64,000 bases of DNA, from the NCBI GenBank assembly GCA_035448545.1, contig DAOTJE010000017.1, positions 1-64,000 of the forward strand, read 5' to 3'. The number at the start of each line of letters is the position of its first letter. Positions within the stretch are counted from its first letter, which is position 1. The notes beneath the pieces were generated by a model, which did no database searches, was not told where the DNA came from, and saw only the letters and a list, made by a program, of their open reading frames with translations. Below, piece after piece: positions 41,810 through 50,334 of this stretch. This stretch comes from Anaerobaca sp035448545. Lineage in GTDB: Bacteria > Planctomycetota > Phycisphaerae > Sedimentisphaerales > Anaerobacaceae. The position numbers and the translations under genes were made by a program.

Positions 41810-43299
41810 GCATTACCTCCCTTCGCCAGACGCACACTTGCTTCATTGAAGGATGCGATGTCTTGGATCCATTCGTTTCCGGTGCGGCGTCTGTCGCTGC
41901 CGAATTCGACGGTGAATATGGTGGGCAGGGGCCCGAAAGGATTGACGCGGGCCAGGAGGGGCGCCATAGCTGTGCTGTGGGCCAAACCGTCCACTGTCAC
42001 GATCTTCGGGGCCCCTTCCATGGTGAGGCTTTCTGTCTTGGTGATGACCGCGTCGCACCCCACTACCCTGGCGAATGCGACGACCTTCTCGCGATCGGCC
42101 TGGCTGGACGGCTCGGAATCTATGTGGTAGGTCAGCAGGCGCACCCCGGCGGCGTCCAGCTTCAGACGAATCCGCCTCCGCTCGTCGCTGCTGAGCCGGT
42201 TATCGAACGGCTTGGGGATGTCGTCACTGACTCTCTGGCGGTTGCTGCCACCAACGTACAGGAGTCCTTGTTCGGTGGCCATGTCAATTAGCTCGAAGAG
42301 GGTCAATTCCTTGACCGCAGACGGCGCCAGAGCCAGTCGCCATCCGAGTCGCTCCTGGGCGCGGACGGCCGGGGTGAGCTTGGCGCTGGGCGTCGTCGGG
42401 GCCGGAAGGTCGCCCAGGGCGAACTGTGTGGCCGCCAGGTAAAACGACAGCATCTTCGGGTCCCAGAAGACGGAAGGATGGTGTGCGATGGTACAGTAGA
42501 AGACGCGTCCGCGCCCGTACTGGCGCACCCACGCCAGCGCGTAATCGTTGTCGGCCCGCACGACGGCGCCATAGGACGGCTGCTGCTGCATGTCGGTCTT
42601 GGCTGTGTCGATGCTCATGAGCACGCGAACGCGGTGACGCGAGTATGGCTCGTGGACGCGGAAGAACTCGTCACGGTAGTCGAAGTCCTGTCCGCCGAAC
42701 ACCTGGTTGACCGGGTGAGTCGGATCGTCCAGCTTGATGAAAACATGCTCGTTGCTGGCCTTGTGGTTGGCGCCGCGGGCGCCGAGCATGATGCCGAACT
42801 CGGGCCAGTCCTCGATCGCGCCGGGCCACTGGGTGAAAGCGACGGACGTGCCGTGAACGCCCATCAATCCGCCGCCGCTGTAGACGAACTCGACCAGGCT
42901 TTGCCTCAGAGCGGGGTCCTCGAAGCAATTGCCCACGGTGTTGTTGAAGAACACCGCGTCGAATTGTCGCAGACTGGCCGGCTCGAATACAGCCGGGTCT
43001 CTGCTGACCACCGTTTCGAACGCGCCGGTCCTCTTGCCCATGAGTGCGAACGCGGTGTTTGCGGTGGGGATGGAGGCGTGGCCGCCATAGTTGACGTTCA
43101 GGTCGAAGATCAGCAGCTTACGCGGTCGGCGTGGCACGGCGGGTGCCTCGGCGGGGATGGCCTGCTCGATGCGTTCTAGCTCCTGCGAATCGTCTCCCGC
43201 CTGGGCCATTCCGCCTGTGGCGGACCCGAGCAGGGGCGCGACGACGATGCCGCCTGTACGCCGCAGGAACGTCCGTCGCGTCACGATTGGTCTGAACAT
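41806..43299 (-). CDS. ThuA domain protein with truncated isomerase-like tail
   Basis: A 497-residue exported protein. The Tat signal is TRRTFLRRTGGIVVAPLLG. The ThuA domain (about 60-285), a class I GATase-like fold linked with trehalose and disaccharide 3-keto metabolism, shows VHGTSVAFTQWPGAIEDWPEFGIMLGARGANH and VRQYGRGRVFYCTIAHHPSVFWDP. The last 170 residues read as part of a sugar phosphate isomerase/epimerase TIM-barrel (LTLFELIDMATEQGL, GVRLLTYHIDSEPSSQADREKVVAFARVVGCDAVIT), but lack the far half. ThuA proteins act with Gfo/Idh oxidoreductases on 3-keto sugars, which fits its coupled neighbour. GGGAGAC precedes the ATG. Confidence 0.88.
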   Translation of the reverse strand: MFRPIVTRRTFLRRTGGIVVAPLLGSATGGMAQAGDDSQELERIEQAIPAEAPAVPRRPRKLLIFDLNVNYGGHASIPTANTAFALMGKRTGAFETVVSRDPAVFEPASLRQFDAVFFNNTVGNCFEDPALRQSLVEFVYSGGGLMGVHGTSVAFTQWPGAIEDWPEFGIMLGARGANHKASNEHVFIKLDDPTHPVNQVFGGQDFDYRDEFFRVHEPYSRHRVRVLMSIDTAKTDMQQQPSYGAVVRADNDYALAWVRQYGRGRVFYCTIAHHPSVFWDPKMLSFYLAATQFALGDLPAPTTPSAKLTPAVRAQERLGWRLALAPSAVKELTLFELIDMATEQGLLYVGGSNRQRVSDDIPKPFDNRLSSDERRRIRLKLDAAGVRLLTYHIDSEPSSQADREKVVAFARVVGCDAVITKTESLTMEGAPKIVTVDGLAHSTAMAPLLARVNPFGPLPTIFTVEFGSDRRRTGNEWIQDIASFNEASVRLAKGGNA

Positions 43300-43332
43300 A
43301 GTTCTGGTGTCTCCCGTCTACCGGCCGCTCGT

Positions 43333-43378
43333 AGTGTGCCCACAAGGGCATACGGGAAGGGCGAAGCATGCTTCGCCC
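43333..43378 (+). repeat. Intergenic palindrome cluster (REP-like)
   Basis: TGCCC-ACAA-GGGCA at 43337-43350 is followed by a perfect 20-bp palindrome at 43359-43378 (GGGCGAAGCA with its complement). The first part recurs inside the coding region at 48243-48261 (17 of 19 bases). It may also work as a terminator, but no T-run follows. Confidence 0.55.
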
Positions 43379-43581
43379 CTACGAGCGACAGTGTAGCGGC
43401 CGGTGACGAGATGGGCAATGGAGTATATCGGAGTTGCGGCTGCCACGTGTGAGAATCGTGTTTCAATCGGCGGCTCGGATCTCGTATAATCCGGACCGTC
43501 GCTGGACAGTTCGCAGTTCTCAGTTGGCAGTGGGCTGGGAACTGACAACTGGCAACTGGGAACTGCGATTGAGGATTGGCT

Positions 43582-46500
43582 ATGCGAGTGATGACCTTGG
43601 TTTGTTGTGTGGGCGTACTGGCCTTTGGATTGCGGCCGGCCGCCGCAGCCGGGACGGCCGAAGTCGAATACCTTAGCGATGTGCCCGAGCGCATTGCCAG
43701 TTACAGTCAGTCCTGGGGTGAACTGGGGATCAACACCGCCGCCTACGATCCCGGTGTCCGCCCGGACAAGACCGGCGACCCCCTGCGGATCGGCGACCGG
43801 CAGTTCGCCAGGGGCCTGGGACATCATGCCAGCGGCACGCTGGTCGTGCTGCTCGACGGCGAGTTCGCCTGGTTTGACGCCGAGGTCGGCTTGCAGCCGT
43901 GCGGCGCCGGCGGCGGAAGTGTCGTCTTCCGTGTGTCCGTCGATGGCGAGATGCGTTTCGACAGCGGGATTCTCCGGCCGCAAGACGGCGCAAAGATCGT
44001 ACACGTGAACGTCGAGGGGGCACAGGAGCTTCGACTGGATGCCGGCGACGGCGGCGACGGGATCGCCTGCGACATGGCGAATTGGTGCAATGCCCGGCTC
44101 ACGCGTTCCGGTGTCGCGACGGTCGCGCGGCCGCCTGCCGTGGACATGGCCCGTTTCGCGCGGGTGGTGACCTGGGACCCCGACCGCAAAGACGGCTGCC
44201 GCGCCAGCCGGCTCCAGGAGTTCGCCGCAGAAGACCTGTTCCTCGAAACCGATCTGGTCCGCGAGGCCGACGGCAGCTATGCGATACCGGCCGGAGCGAG
44301 CGGTCATGGTTGCATCGGGCTCCAATGGTTGAACCGCCGCGCGCTGCGCGAGCTTCGGTTGCGTCTGTCGGACCCCGTCCTTCCGTCCGCCGTTGGCGAC
44401 ATTCGAGTGGAGGGCTGGTTCGGCGAGTCCGCCTGGCAGGGGCAATGGAAGCCGCTCAGCGGCGACATCGCTGCCGAGGGCAACGATGTGATCTGCCGGC
44501 TATCCCCGCGGTCCCCCGAAGGCGACTACCTGCTGACGCGGAAGGTCCGTTGGATTCTGCCGCCTGTGGCGGCCTCGTGGCGCGTGCGTGAACTGATCGC
44601 ATTCACGCGAACCCGCTGGGACACGGCGCGACTGCTGGTGCAGGCCGAGTCCGCATCGGCCCAGGCCCCTGTGGGGATTGCCGTTTTCAACGGGGAGTTC
44701 CTCGGACCGGTCGGGCCGGAAGTGGCCTTGTCAAGTCCTCTGCACTTGGAGGTTCGTTATGCCAGACCCTCATCCGTGAATGCGGACCAGACGGTGATTC
44801 AGTTTCGATTGCCCACAGGGGCGTTTGGCGTGGCGGTCGAAGACGTGCTCGCGAACGAGTGCGTGTATCTGCCCGATCACGGTCTGTTCGTCACGCGGGA
44901 TCCGGCGCCGATCAGTCCGGCCGACTACCGTCGGAAGGTAGCCGCCCGTCGCACAATCCTCGAAGAAGTGCGGGTGCGGCCGGACCAGACGTTGGCCCAG
45001 GCGATGGCGCGGACGCACAACCCGCTCCAGTGCGAAGGCCCGGTGATGCTGTCGCTGGCCTGCGACAACACGAAGTACGTGCTGGAGCGGGACGGCACAT
45101 TGCGTTTCCACGCGGCCGCCGGCGAAGGCGGAGACTGGTTCGCCTCCGCCGGCAGGATGCAACTGCGATGGGGACTGGGCCAGGCCGACAGACGGACTCG
45201 ACAGCTCGACGGGGGCTGGCTTCCCATCCCGGTCATCACCACGGAACGGGACGGGATCGTCTGCACGCAGCGTGTATTCATCGCGCCCGTCGATGATCCT
45301 GGCAGCAATCCGGCTCGCCTGAACCGCAGGGCCGTCTGTGTGGCCGAATTCACCTGGAAGAATCTCCGAGAGGATGCCAATCCTGTGTCGGCCGGCCTCG
45401 ATATCATGCTCGACAGTCGAGGAGAGCGGCCGGCAGGGCTTGCGCCCATCGAGGGCGGCTTCCGGCTCGAAGCCGAAGGCGGCGTGCTGGGTTCGGTCGC
45501 CGTTGCCCCCTCGAACGTTCTGAAGCTGCAACTTTCGGACGGTCGGCTCCAATTGAGTGGCACGCTGCCGCCCGGTGGAAGCGCCGGCTTCGTCGCCATC
45601 CTTCAGCCTCCTGCTGGCGATCTGCCGCTCCTTCCGGCTGTTTCTATATTGCGGCGCGACGCGGAGTCGTACTGGCAGGCCGTTCTTGCGCCCGCCATGC
45701 AGATCGAAACGCCCAATTCGTTCATCAACGATCTGGTTCGTTCTTCTCAGGTGCGCTGTTTGATTGCGGCACGCAACGAGGCCGACGGTGCCCGTGTCGC
45801 GCCGTGGATCGCCGCGATGGCATACGGTCCGTTCGAGAGCGAGGCACACTCCGTGATTCGCGGAATGGACTTCTTGGGCCACGGTGAGTTCGCTCGACGC
45901 GGCCTGGAGTTCTTCATCCACCGCTACAACGCCGATGGTTTCCTGACCACCGGTTACACGACCTTCGGCACCGCGTGGCACCTCTGGACGCTGGCGCAAC
46001 ACTGCCAGCTCACAGGCGACCGGGCCTGGCTGCAGACGCATGCGTCCGAGATCGCCCGCGTGGGGGACTGGATCGTCCGGCAACTGGCCAAGACGAGGAC
46101 GCTCGATTCGCGAGGGCAGCGCGTGCCGGAATACGGTCTGATGCCTCCCGGCGTAATGGCCGACTGGAATGCGTTTGCCTGCCACTTCTGCATGAACGCC
46201 TATTACTATGCGGCGCTTCGTGACCTCGGGGCTGTACTGGGGGACATCGGTCACCCGCGGGCGGCGGTCTTTCAGGAACAGGCGGTCGAGCTGCGCAACT
46301 GCCTGATTACCGCCTATCGCTGGACGCAGGCGCAGTCGCCGGCTCTGCCGCTGCGCAACGGCGCCTGGATTCCGCATTACCCGTCGCAGGTGCACAGCCC
46401 CGGGCTGCTCGCGGACTTCTTCCCCGGCCAGGACTTCGGCCGCACGTGGGCGTATGACGTGGAGTTGGGAGCGCATCAGTTGGTTCCGACTGGTGTATTC

Positions 46501-47175
46501 GATCCGAACGATCCCGAGGTCACACGCATGATGGACCACATGGAGGACGTCCACTTCCTGGGGGACGGATGGTTCGACTATCCCGCCGAGCGCAACCGGC
46601 AGGACTGGTTCCATCTGGGAGGGTTCTCCAAGGTGCAGCCATACTACGCCCGCAACGCGGAGGTCTACGCGCTGCGGGATGACGTGAAGCCCTTCCTCCG
46701 CACGTACTTCAACTCCATCGCTTCCCTGGTGAACCCGGAGGTGATGACTTTCTGGGAGCATTTCCGGCACAGCGGCGCTTGGGACAAGACGCACGAGACG
46801 GGATACTTCCTCTACCAAACGCGTCAGATGCTGGTCATGGAGCGCGGCCGGACGCTGTGGCTGGCGCCGTTGATCCCGACGGAGTGGCTGCAACACGGCA
46901 GGGAGTTGATTGCGAGCAATTGCCCCACGTGCTTCGGGCCGGTCAGCTACCGGATTTCGTCGCAGGTGGACGTCGGGCGCATCGAGATTGCCGTAGCGGC
47001 GCCGCGGCGCGTCAGGCCGGAGGCGATCGTGATTCGACTGCGGCACCCCGAAGGCCGTCGGCTCGACCGCGTGGAGGTCAACGGGCGCCCGCACGATCGG
47101 TTCGACACGGATCAGGAAATCATTACGCTGCCGTCGGACCTCGATGCGTTGACAGTCGTCGCGCATTACCGATGA
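43582..47175 (+). CDS. Large secreted protein: NPCBM domain plus six-hairpin glycosidase-like domain
   Basis: 1197 residues. After a signal peptide (about 1-23) comes an NPCBM-type carbohydrate-binding domain (about 30-150; ASYSQSWGELGINTAAYD, RIGDRQFARGLGHHASGTL). A middle beta-rich region spans about 160-690. An alpha/alpha six-barrel domain (about 700-1110) has MDFLGHGEFARRGLEFFIHRYNADG, FGTAWHLWTLAQHCQLTGDRAWL and VPEYGLMPPGVMADWNAFACHFCMNAYYYAALRDLG. This resembles glucoamylase-like, GH63/GH78-type families. A C-terminal beta domain closes the chain. Candidate acids are in PEYGLMPPG and FDPNDPE, but I cannot fix the family. GAGG precedes the ATG at 43582 by 7 bases. It should act on a glycan bound at the cell surface. 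Confidence 0.8.
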   Translation: MRVMTLVCCVGVLAFGLRPAAAAGTAEVEYLSDVPERIASYSQSWGELGINTAAYDPGVRPDKTGDPLRIGDRQFARGLGHHASGTLVVLLDGEFAWFDAEVGLQPCGAGGGSVVFRVSVDGEMRFDSGILRPQDGAKIVHVNVEGAQELRLDAGDGGDGIACDMANWCNARLTRSGVATVARPPAVDMARFARVVTWDPDRKDGCRASRLQEFAAEDLFLETDLVREADGSYAIPAGASGHGCIGLQWLNRRALRELRLRLSDPVLPSAVGDIRVEGWFGESAWQGQWKPLSGDIAAEGNDVICRLSPRSPEGDYLLTRKVRWILPPVAASWRVRELIAFTRTRWDTARLLVQAESASAQAPVGIAVFNGEFLGPVGPEVALSSPLHLEVRYARPSSVNADQTVIQFRLPTGAFGVAVEDVLANECVYLPDHGLFVTRDPAPISPADYRRKVAARRTILEEVRVRPDQTLAQAMARTHNPLQCEGPVMLSLACDNTKYVLERDGTLRFHAAAGEGGDWFASAGRMQLRWGLGQADRRTRQLDGGWLPIPVITTERDGIVCTQRVFIAPVDDPGSNPARLNRRAVCVAEFTWKNLREDANPVSAGLDIMLDSRGERPAGLAPIEGGFRLEAEGGVLGSVAVAPSNVLKLQLSDGRLQLSGTLPPGGSAGFVAILQPPAGDLPLLPAVSILRRDAESYWQAVLAPAMQIETPNSFINDLVRSSQVRCLIAARNEADGARVAPWIAAMAYGPFESEAHSVIRGMDFLGHGEFARRGLEFFIHRYNADGFLTTGYTTFGTAWHLWTLAQHCQLTGDRAWLQTHASEIARVGDWIVRQLAKTRTLDSRGQRVPEYGLMPPGVMADWNAFACHFCMNAYYYAALRDLGAVLGDIGHPRAAVFQEQAVELRNCLITAYRWTQAQSPALPLRNGAWIPHYPSQVHSPGLLADFFPGQDFGRTWAYDVELGAHQLVPTGVFDPNDPEVTRMMDHMEDVHFLGDGWFDYPAERNRQDWFHLGGFSKVQPYYARNAEVYALRDDVKPFLRTYFNSIASLVNPEVMTFWEHFRHSGAWDKTHETGYFLYQTRQMLVMERGRTLWLAPLIPTEWLQHGRELIASNCPTCFGPVSYRISSQVDVGRIEIAVAAPRRVRPEAIVIRLRHPEGRRLDRVEVNGRPHDRFDTDQEIITLPSDLDALTVVAHYR

Positions 47176-47225
47176 GTTGCCAGCAGTCAGATTGGAGCGC
47201 AGCGGTACATCAAAGGAGTCTTTGC

Positions 47226-50200
47226 ATGAGACTGCATGGGGTCAACAAGCGGTTCTTGCTCTCATTGTTCTCGCTGCTCGCCGCCGTCGTCACGCATGGG
47301 GCGGAATCGAGTTCCACGATGGTCCATATGGCCAAGCCCATGCCGGCCGACGAAGCGCCGGGGGCTCGTCCCTATGAGATGGTTTGGGCCGGCCGCCAAC
47401 CGCCGCACGCACCGCTGGTCGATTTCGACTCGCTGGAAGGCTGGCGGGTCGAATGCAGCAACGGGGCGGCCGCCGAGCTGTTCGGCTCGCAGAGGCAGCG
47501 GGTGTGGGACTCGCCGGTTGCCCGGCTCGTCTATCGGGGCACATCGGACGCCAGCACGGTGGTCCTGCGCCCGCCGGCGCCGATGGCGATCCCGGACGAC
47601 GTCTCGGCGACCACGATCTGGGTCTATGGAAACAACTGGTCGTGGGCACCCGAGCCGGGGACGCCCCGAACGACCGTCACGTTGCTGGTTCTCGACCGGG
47701 ACAACGCCGAACGCAGGCTCGATCTTGCTCAGGTGGCCTGGAAGGAATGGTGGCTGATCCACAAGGTGCTGCCGGCCGGCTGGTTGGACAGGAAGCCGCT
47801 GCGTTTCGCCGGACTGCGGATCACCGGCGGCTCCAACACGGACGACCGGGAACTTTTCTTTGAGGACCTGGTATTCTTCAAAGAGAGTCCGGCTCCACTT
47901 TCCTTCGAACCGCGTCCGAAGCGCGGCATCGATCCATTCCCCGGCCAGTCGGCCGGCGCCAACACCGGTCCGGGCCTGTTGCCTTTCCCAACCCGCGAGC
48001 AGACCATCCTGCCCGACAATCTGACGACGAACTTCACGGTGAACCTGGCGCAGGCGGGCGAGGGCTGGCGGTTCACCTACCAGGACGCCGAGACGCAATT
48101 GTCGTATGAGGTCAAACCGGGGGCGAGGTTCTGGGAGCCGGTCGTCGTCAGGCTAAACGGGACTGCCGTGGCGAAAGCCATGACAGACGCAGGACTGAAG
48201 TTCATCGACGAGCCAAGAAACGTACGGCTGATCGAGGTTCGCAGTGTGCCCGTAAGGGCATCTGATGGGAACGCCCCACGGCGTCACGACGAACAACTGA
48301 AGGCCTCCTGGCAGGCGACTGTCAATGGGACCGACGTGACGATCCACTCCACGCTGCGTCTGTGGCAGAAGAGCCTCGTCGTGGATTGCATCTGTACGGG
48401 CGGACTGGCGACCGAACTCTCCTACGGCCGGATCGAGGGGGTCGAGAGGCCGGAACTGCTGATGCTGCCCTATATGAACTACGGAGGTCACCATCTGAAT
48501 GTCCTGATGTCCAAGGGTGCGGTCCCGTACTTCGCCTCGGTCTGGATGGACTGGTACCGCTCGAACGCCTCGGCGCCGTTCGCGGTCGACAAGATCGACG
48601 GCGACAAGGTCCAGCTCAACGGCGGCGTGCGATACATCCCGAAGACCGATGGACTACGCAACGACCTCTACGAGAGGTTCTTCGTGACGTTCTCGCCGGT
48701 CTTCGAAGAGACGCTGGCGACGATCGACAACCCGCCCGCCAAACGCGGTCGCGAGGCGGCCACGCGGCTGTGGCAGGAAAGCTGGGGGCCGCATGACTAC
48801 CAGAGCGAGCACGAGCGGTCGAAGAGACTGCGCGCCTATGGCATCGAGATGCTGACGCAGTGCAACCACGAGATCACCTGGCGTGACAGCGGCGAGAGCT
48901 TCACGTTCCGCGAGATGGCCGCGCCGGGCAAAGGCGGCGACGAAGCGCTTCAGAAGTACGTGGCCGCGCAGCGTTCGCTGGGCTGGCGGTCGGGCCTGTA
49001 CACGAATTACACCGACTTTGCCCCGGTGAATGCCCACTGGGACACGGACCGCGTGATGCGCGGCCCCGACGGCAACCTGGTCCGTGCCTGGGCGCGGTGC
49101 TACTCGCCCAAGGCCCTCTTTGCCGTGGAGATGGACCGCCGGCTCGCTCCGTTGATTCAGGCCAAGTTCAACACGAACGCCGCGTACACCGACGTCCACA
49201 CGTCGGTGAGCCCGTGGGATCGGACGGACTTCGATGCTCGGGTACCCGGCGCCGGGACGTTCGCCGCGACGTTCTACGCGTATGGCGAGTTGCTGCTGCA
49301 TGATCAGGATGTGTACGACGGCCACTGCTGGTCGGAGGGCCATCACCAGTGGCTCTACGCCGGCCTGTGCACGGGCAACTACGGCCTGACCTACAGCGGG
49401 CTGCGGCTGTGGGAGTATCCCTACCTGCCTCACTTCGACCTGCTGAAGATGCACCCGCTGTCGGTCGATATCGGCGTGCCCTGGACGGGCCAGTTCTTCA
49501 GCGGCAAGGAAGGCTGGAACAAGCCGGAGAACATCATCACCAGCATCGACCAGTTCCTGGCGGCGACCATCGCCTACGGCCACATCGGCTGGCTGGTGGA
49601 GGAAGCCCACGGCATGCGCCAGACTTGCCGGTCGTACTACATGCTCGGCCCGCTGCAGTCGCGGTACGCCATGCTCAAGACGCAGGAGATTCGCTATGGC
49701 ACGGATCATGGCCTGGTCAGCTCCTCCGAGGCCTTCCAGAGCGGCGACTGGCGAAAGTCGAAAATCTTCATTCATTATCCAAACGATCTCCGTGTGTGGG
49801 TCAACGGCAACGCGACCGAGCCGTGGCCGCTTGCGGACGCCGGATACGATCTGCCGCCGTTCGGCTGGCTCGCTCTGGGGGCGGACGGCTTCATAGAGTG
49901 TTCGGCTTTGCTCGATGGGCGACGCTATGACCGTGCCAGTTCACCGGATTGTATCTTCCTCGACGGCCGGGGCACCTGGCGCCGCTTCGACGGGGTCGCG
50001 ACCAGTGGCAGCGTTGCCGTCCGTCGTATGAAGGAAGGCGAGGGCATTTCGGCCACTCTTGTCGATGGCGTCGAGCGTCTCACGATCGCCAAGCCCGAAG
50101 GCTCATTCGGCCCGGACGATGTGCGGACGGCGATTGCCGCCCTCATAAACAAGCCGGCGATTATGGTGGCCGCATATGACCAGGACGGCCAAAGGACAGG

Positions 50201-50288
50201 CGAGGCCGAAATCCGAAAAACTGAATCCGAATGGGAAATTGTGCCGCCGGCCTCGGCCGTCCGGCTGGATATCACCGCAGGCCTGTAG
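47226..50288 (+). CDS. Very large secreted glycosidase-like protein, family not recognised
   Basis: 1020 residues with a signal peptide (about 1-25). An N-terminal jelly-roll domain (about 60-225) begins VDFDSLEGWRVECSNGAAAELFG. A catalytic-looking barrel follows from about 430 to 830, including EMLTQCNHEITWRDSG, GWRSGLYTNYTDFAPVNAHWD, AKFNTNAAYTDVHTSVSPWD and GHCWSEGHHQWLYAGL. YTDVHTS has the acidic strand end expected of a barrel enzyme (GH36- or GH101-like), but this is a resemblance only. The C-terminal beta domain ends RLDITAGL. Frames opening upstream at 46779 overlap the previous gene; ATG 47226 has AAGGAG 7 bases before it. A REP-like palindrome lies inside it near codon 340. Confidence 0.72.
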   Translation: MRLHGVNKRFLLSLFSLLAAVVTHGAESSSTMVHMAKPMPADEAPGARPYEMVWAGRQPPHAPLVDFDSLEGWRVECSNGAAAELFGSQRQRVWDSPVARLVYRGTSDASTVVLRPPAPMAIPDDVSATTIWVYGNNWSWAPEPGTPRTTVTLLVLDRDNAERRLDLAQVAWKEWWLIHKVLPAGWLDRKPLRFAGLRITGGSNTDDRELFFEDLVFFKESPAPLSFEPRPKRGIDPFPGQSAGANTGPGLLPFPTREQTILPDNLTTNFTVNLAQAGEGWRFTYQDAETQLSYEVKPGARFWEPVVVRLNGTAVAKAMTDAGLKFIDEPRNVRLIEVRSVPVRASDGNAPRRHDEQLKASWQATVNGTDVTIHSTLRLWQKSLVVDCICTGGLATELSYGRIEGVERPELLMLPYMNYGGHHLNVLMSKGAVPYFASVWMDWYRSNASAPFAVDKIDGDKVQLNGGVRYIPKTDGLRNDLYERFFVTFSPVFEETLATIDNPPAKRGREAATRLWQESWGPHDYQSEHERSKRLRAYGIEMLTQCNHEITWRDSGESFTFREMAAPGKGGDEALQKYVAAQRSLGWRSGLYTNYTDFAPVNAHWDTDRVMRGPDGNLVRAWARCYSPKALFAVEMDRRLAPLIQAKFNTNAAYTDVHTSVSPWDRTDFDARVPGAGTFAATFYAYGELLLHDQDVYDGHCWSEGHHQWLYAGLCTGNYGLTYSGLRLWEYPYLPHFDLLKMHPLSVDIGVPWTGQFFSGKEGWNKPENIITSIDQFLAATIAYGHIGWLVEEAHGMRQTCRSYYMLGPLQSRYAMLKTQEIRYGTDHGLVSSSEAFQSGDWRKSKIFIHYPNDLRVWVNGNATEPWPLADAGYDLPPFGWLALGADGFIECSALLDGRRYDRASSPDCIFLDGRGTWRRFDGVATSGSVAVRRMKEGEGISATLVDGVERLTIAKPEGSFGPDDVRTAIAALINKPAIMVAAYDQDGQRTGEAEIRKTESEWEIVPPASAVRLDITAGL
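48243..48261 (+). repeat. Palindromic repeat inside the coding region
   Basis: AGTGTGCCC-GT-AAGGGCAT matches the intergenic copy at 43333-43351 in 17 of 19 bases. It encodes SVPVRA in an Arg/Pro-rich stretch (VRSVPVRASDGNAPRRHDEQ) that looks inserted between two beta strands. Confidence 0.5.
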
Positions 50289-50316
50289 GGGCAAATCCGC
50301 CACGGGCGGATTCGTC
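50288..50316 (+). repeat. Hairpin repeat with GGGCAAATCCGCC arm
   Basis: GGGGCAAATCCGCC-ACG-GGCGGATTCGTCCC makes a 14-bp stem with few mismatches, starting at the previous gene's stop. The same arm recurs in weaker form at 54255-54282, also between glycosidase genes. Confidence 0.55.
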
Positions 50317-50334
50317 CCGACTTGGTGGATGCAT

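Noticed and set aside
44770..47166. A 798-residue minus-strand frame
   Set aside because: It is antisense to the NPCBM/six-hairpin gene, with no ribosome site and no family features.
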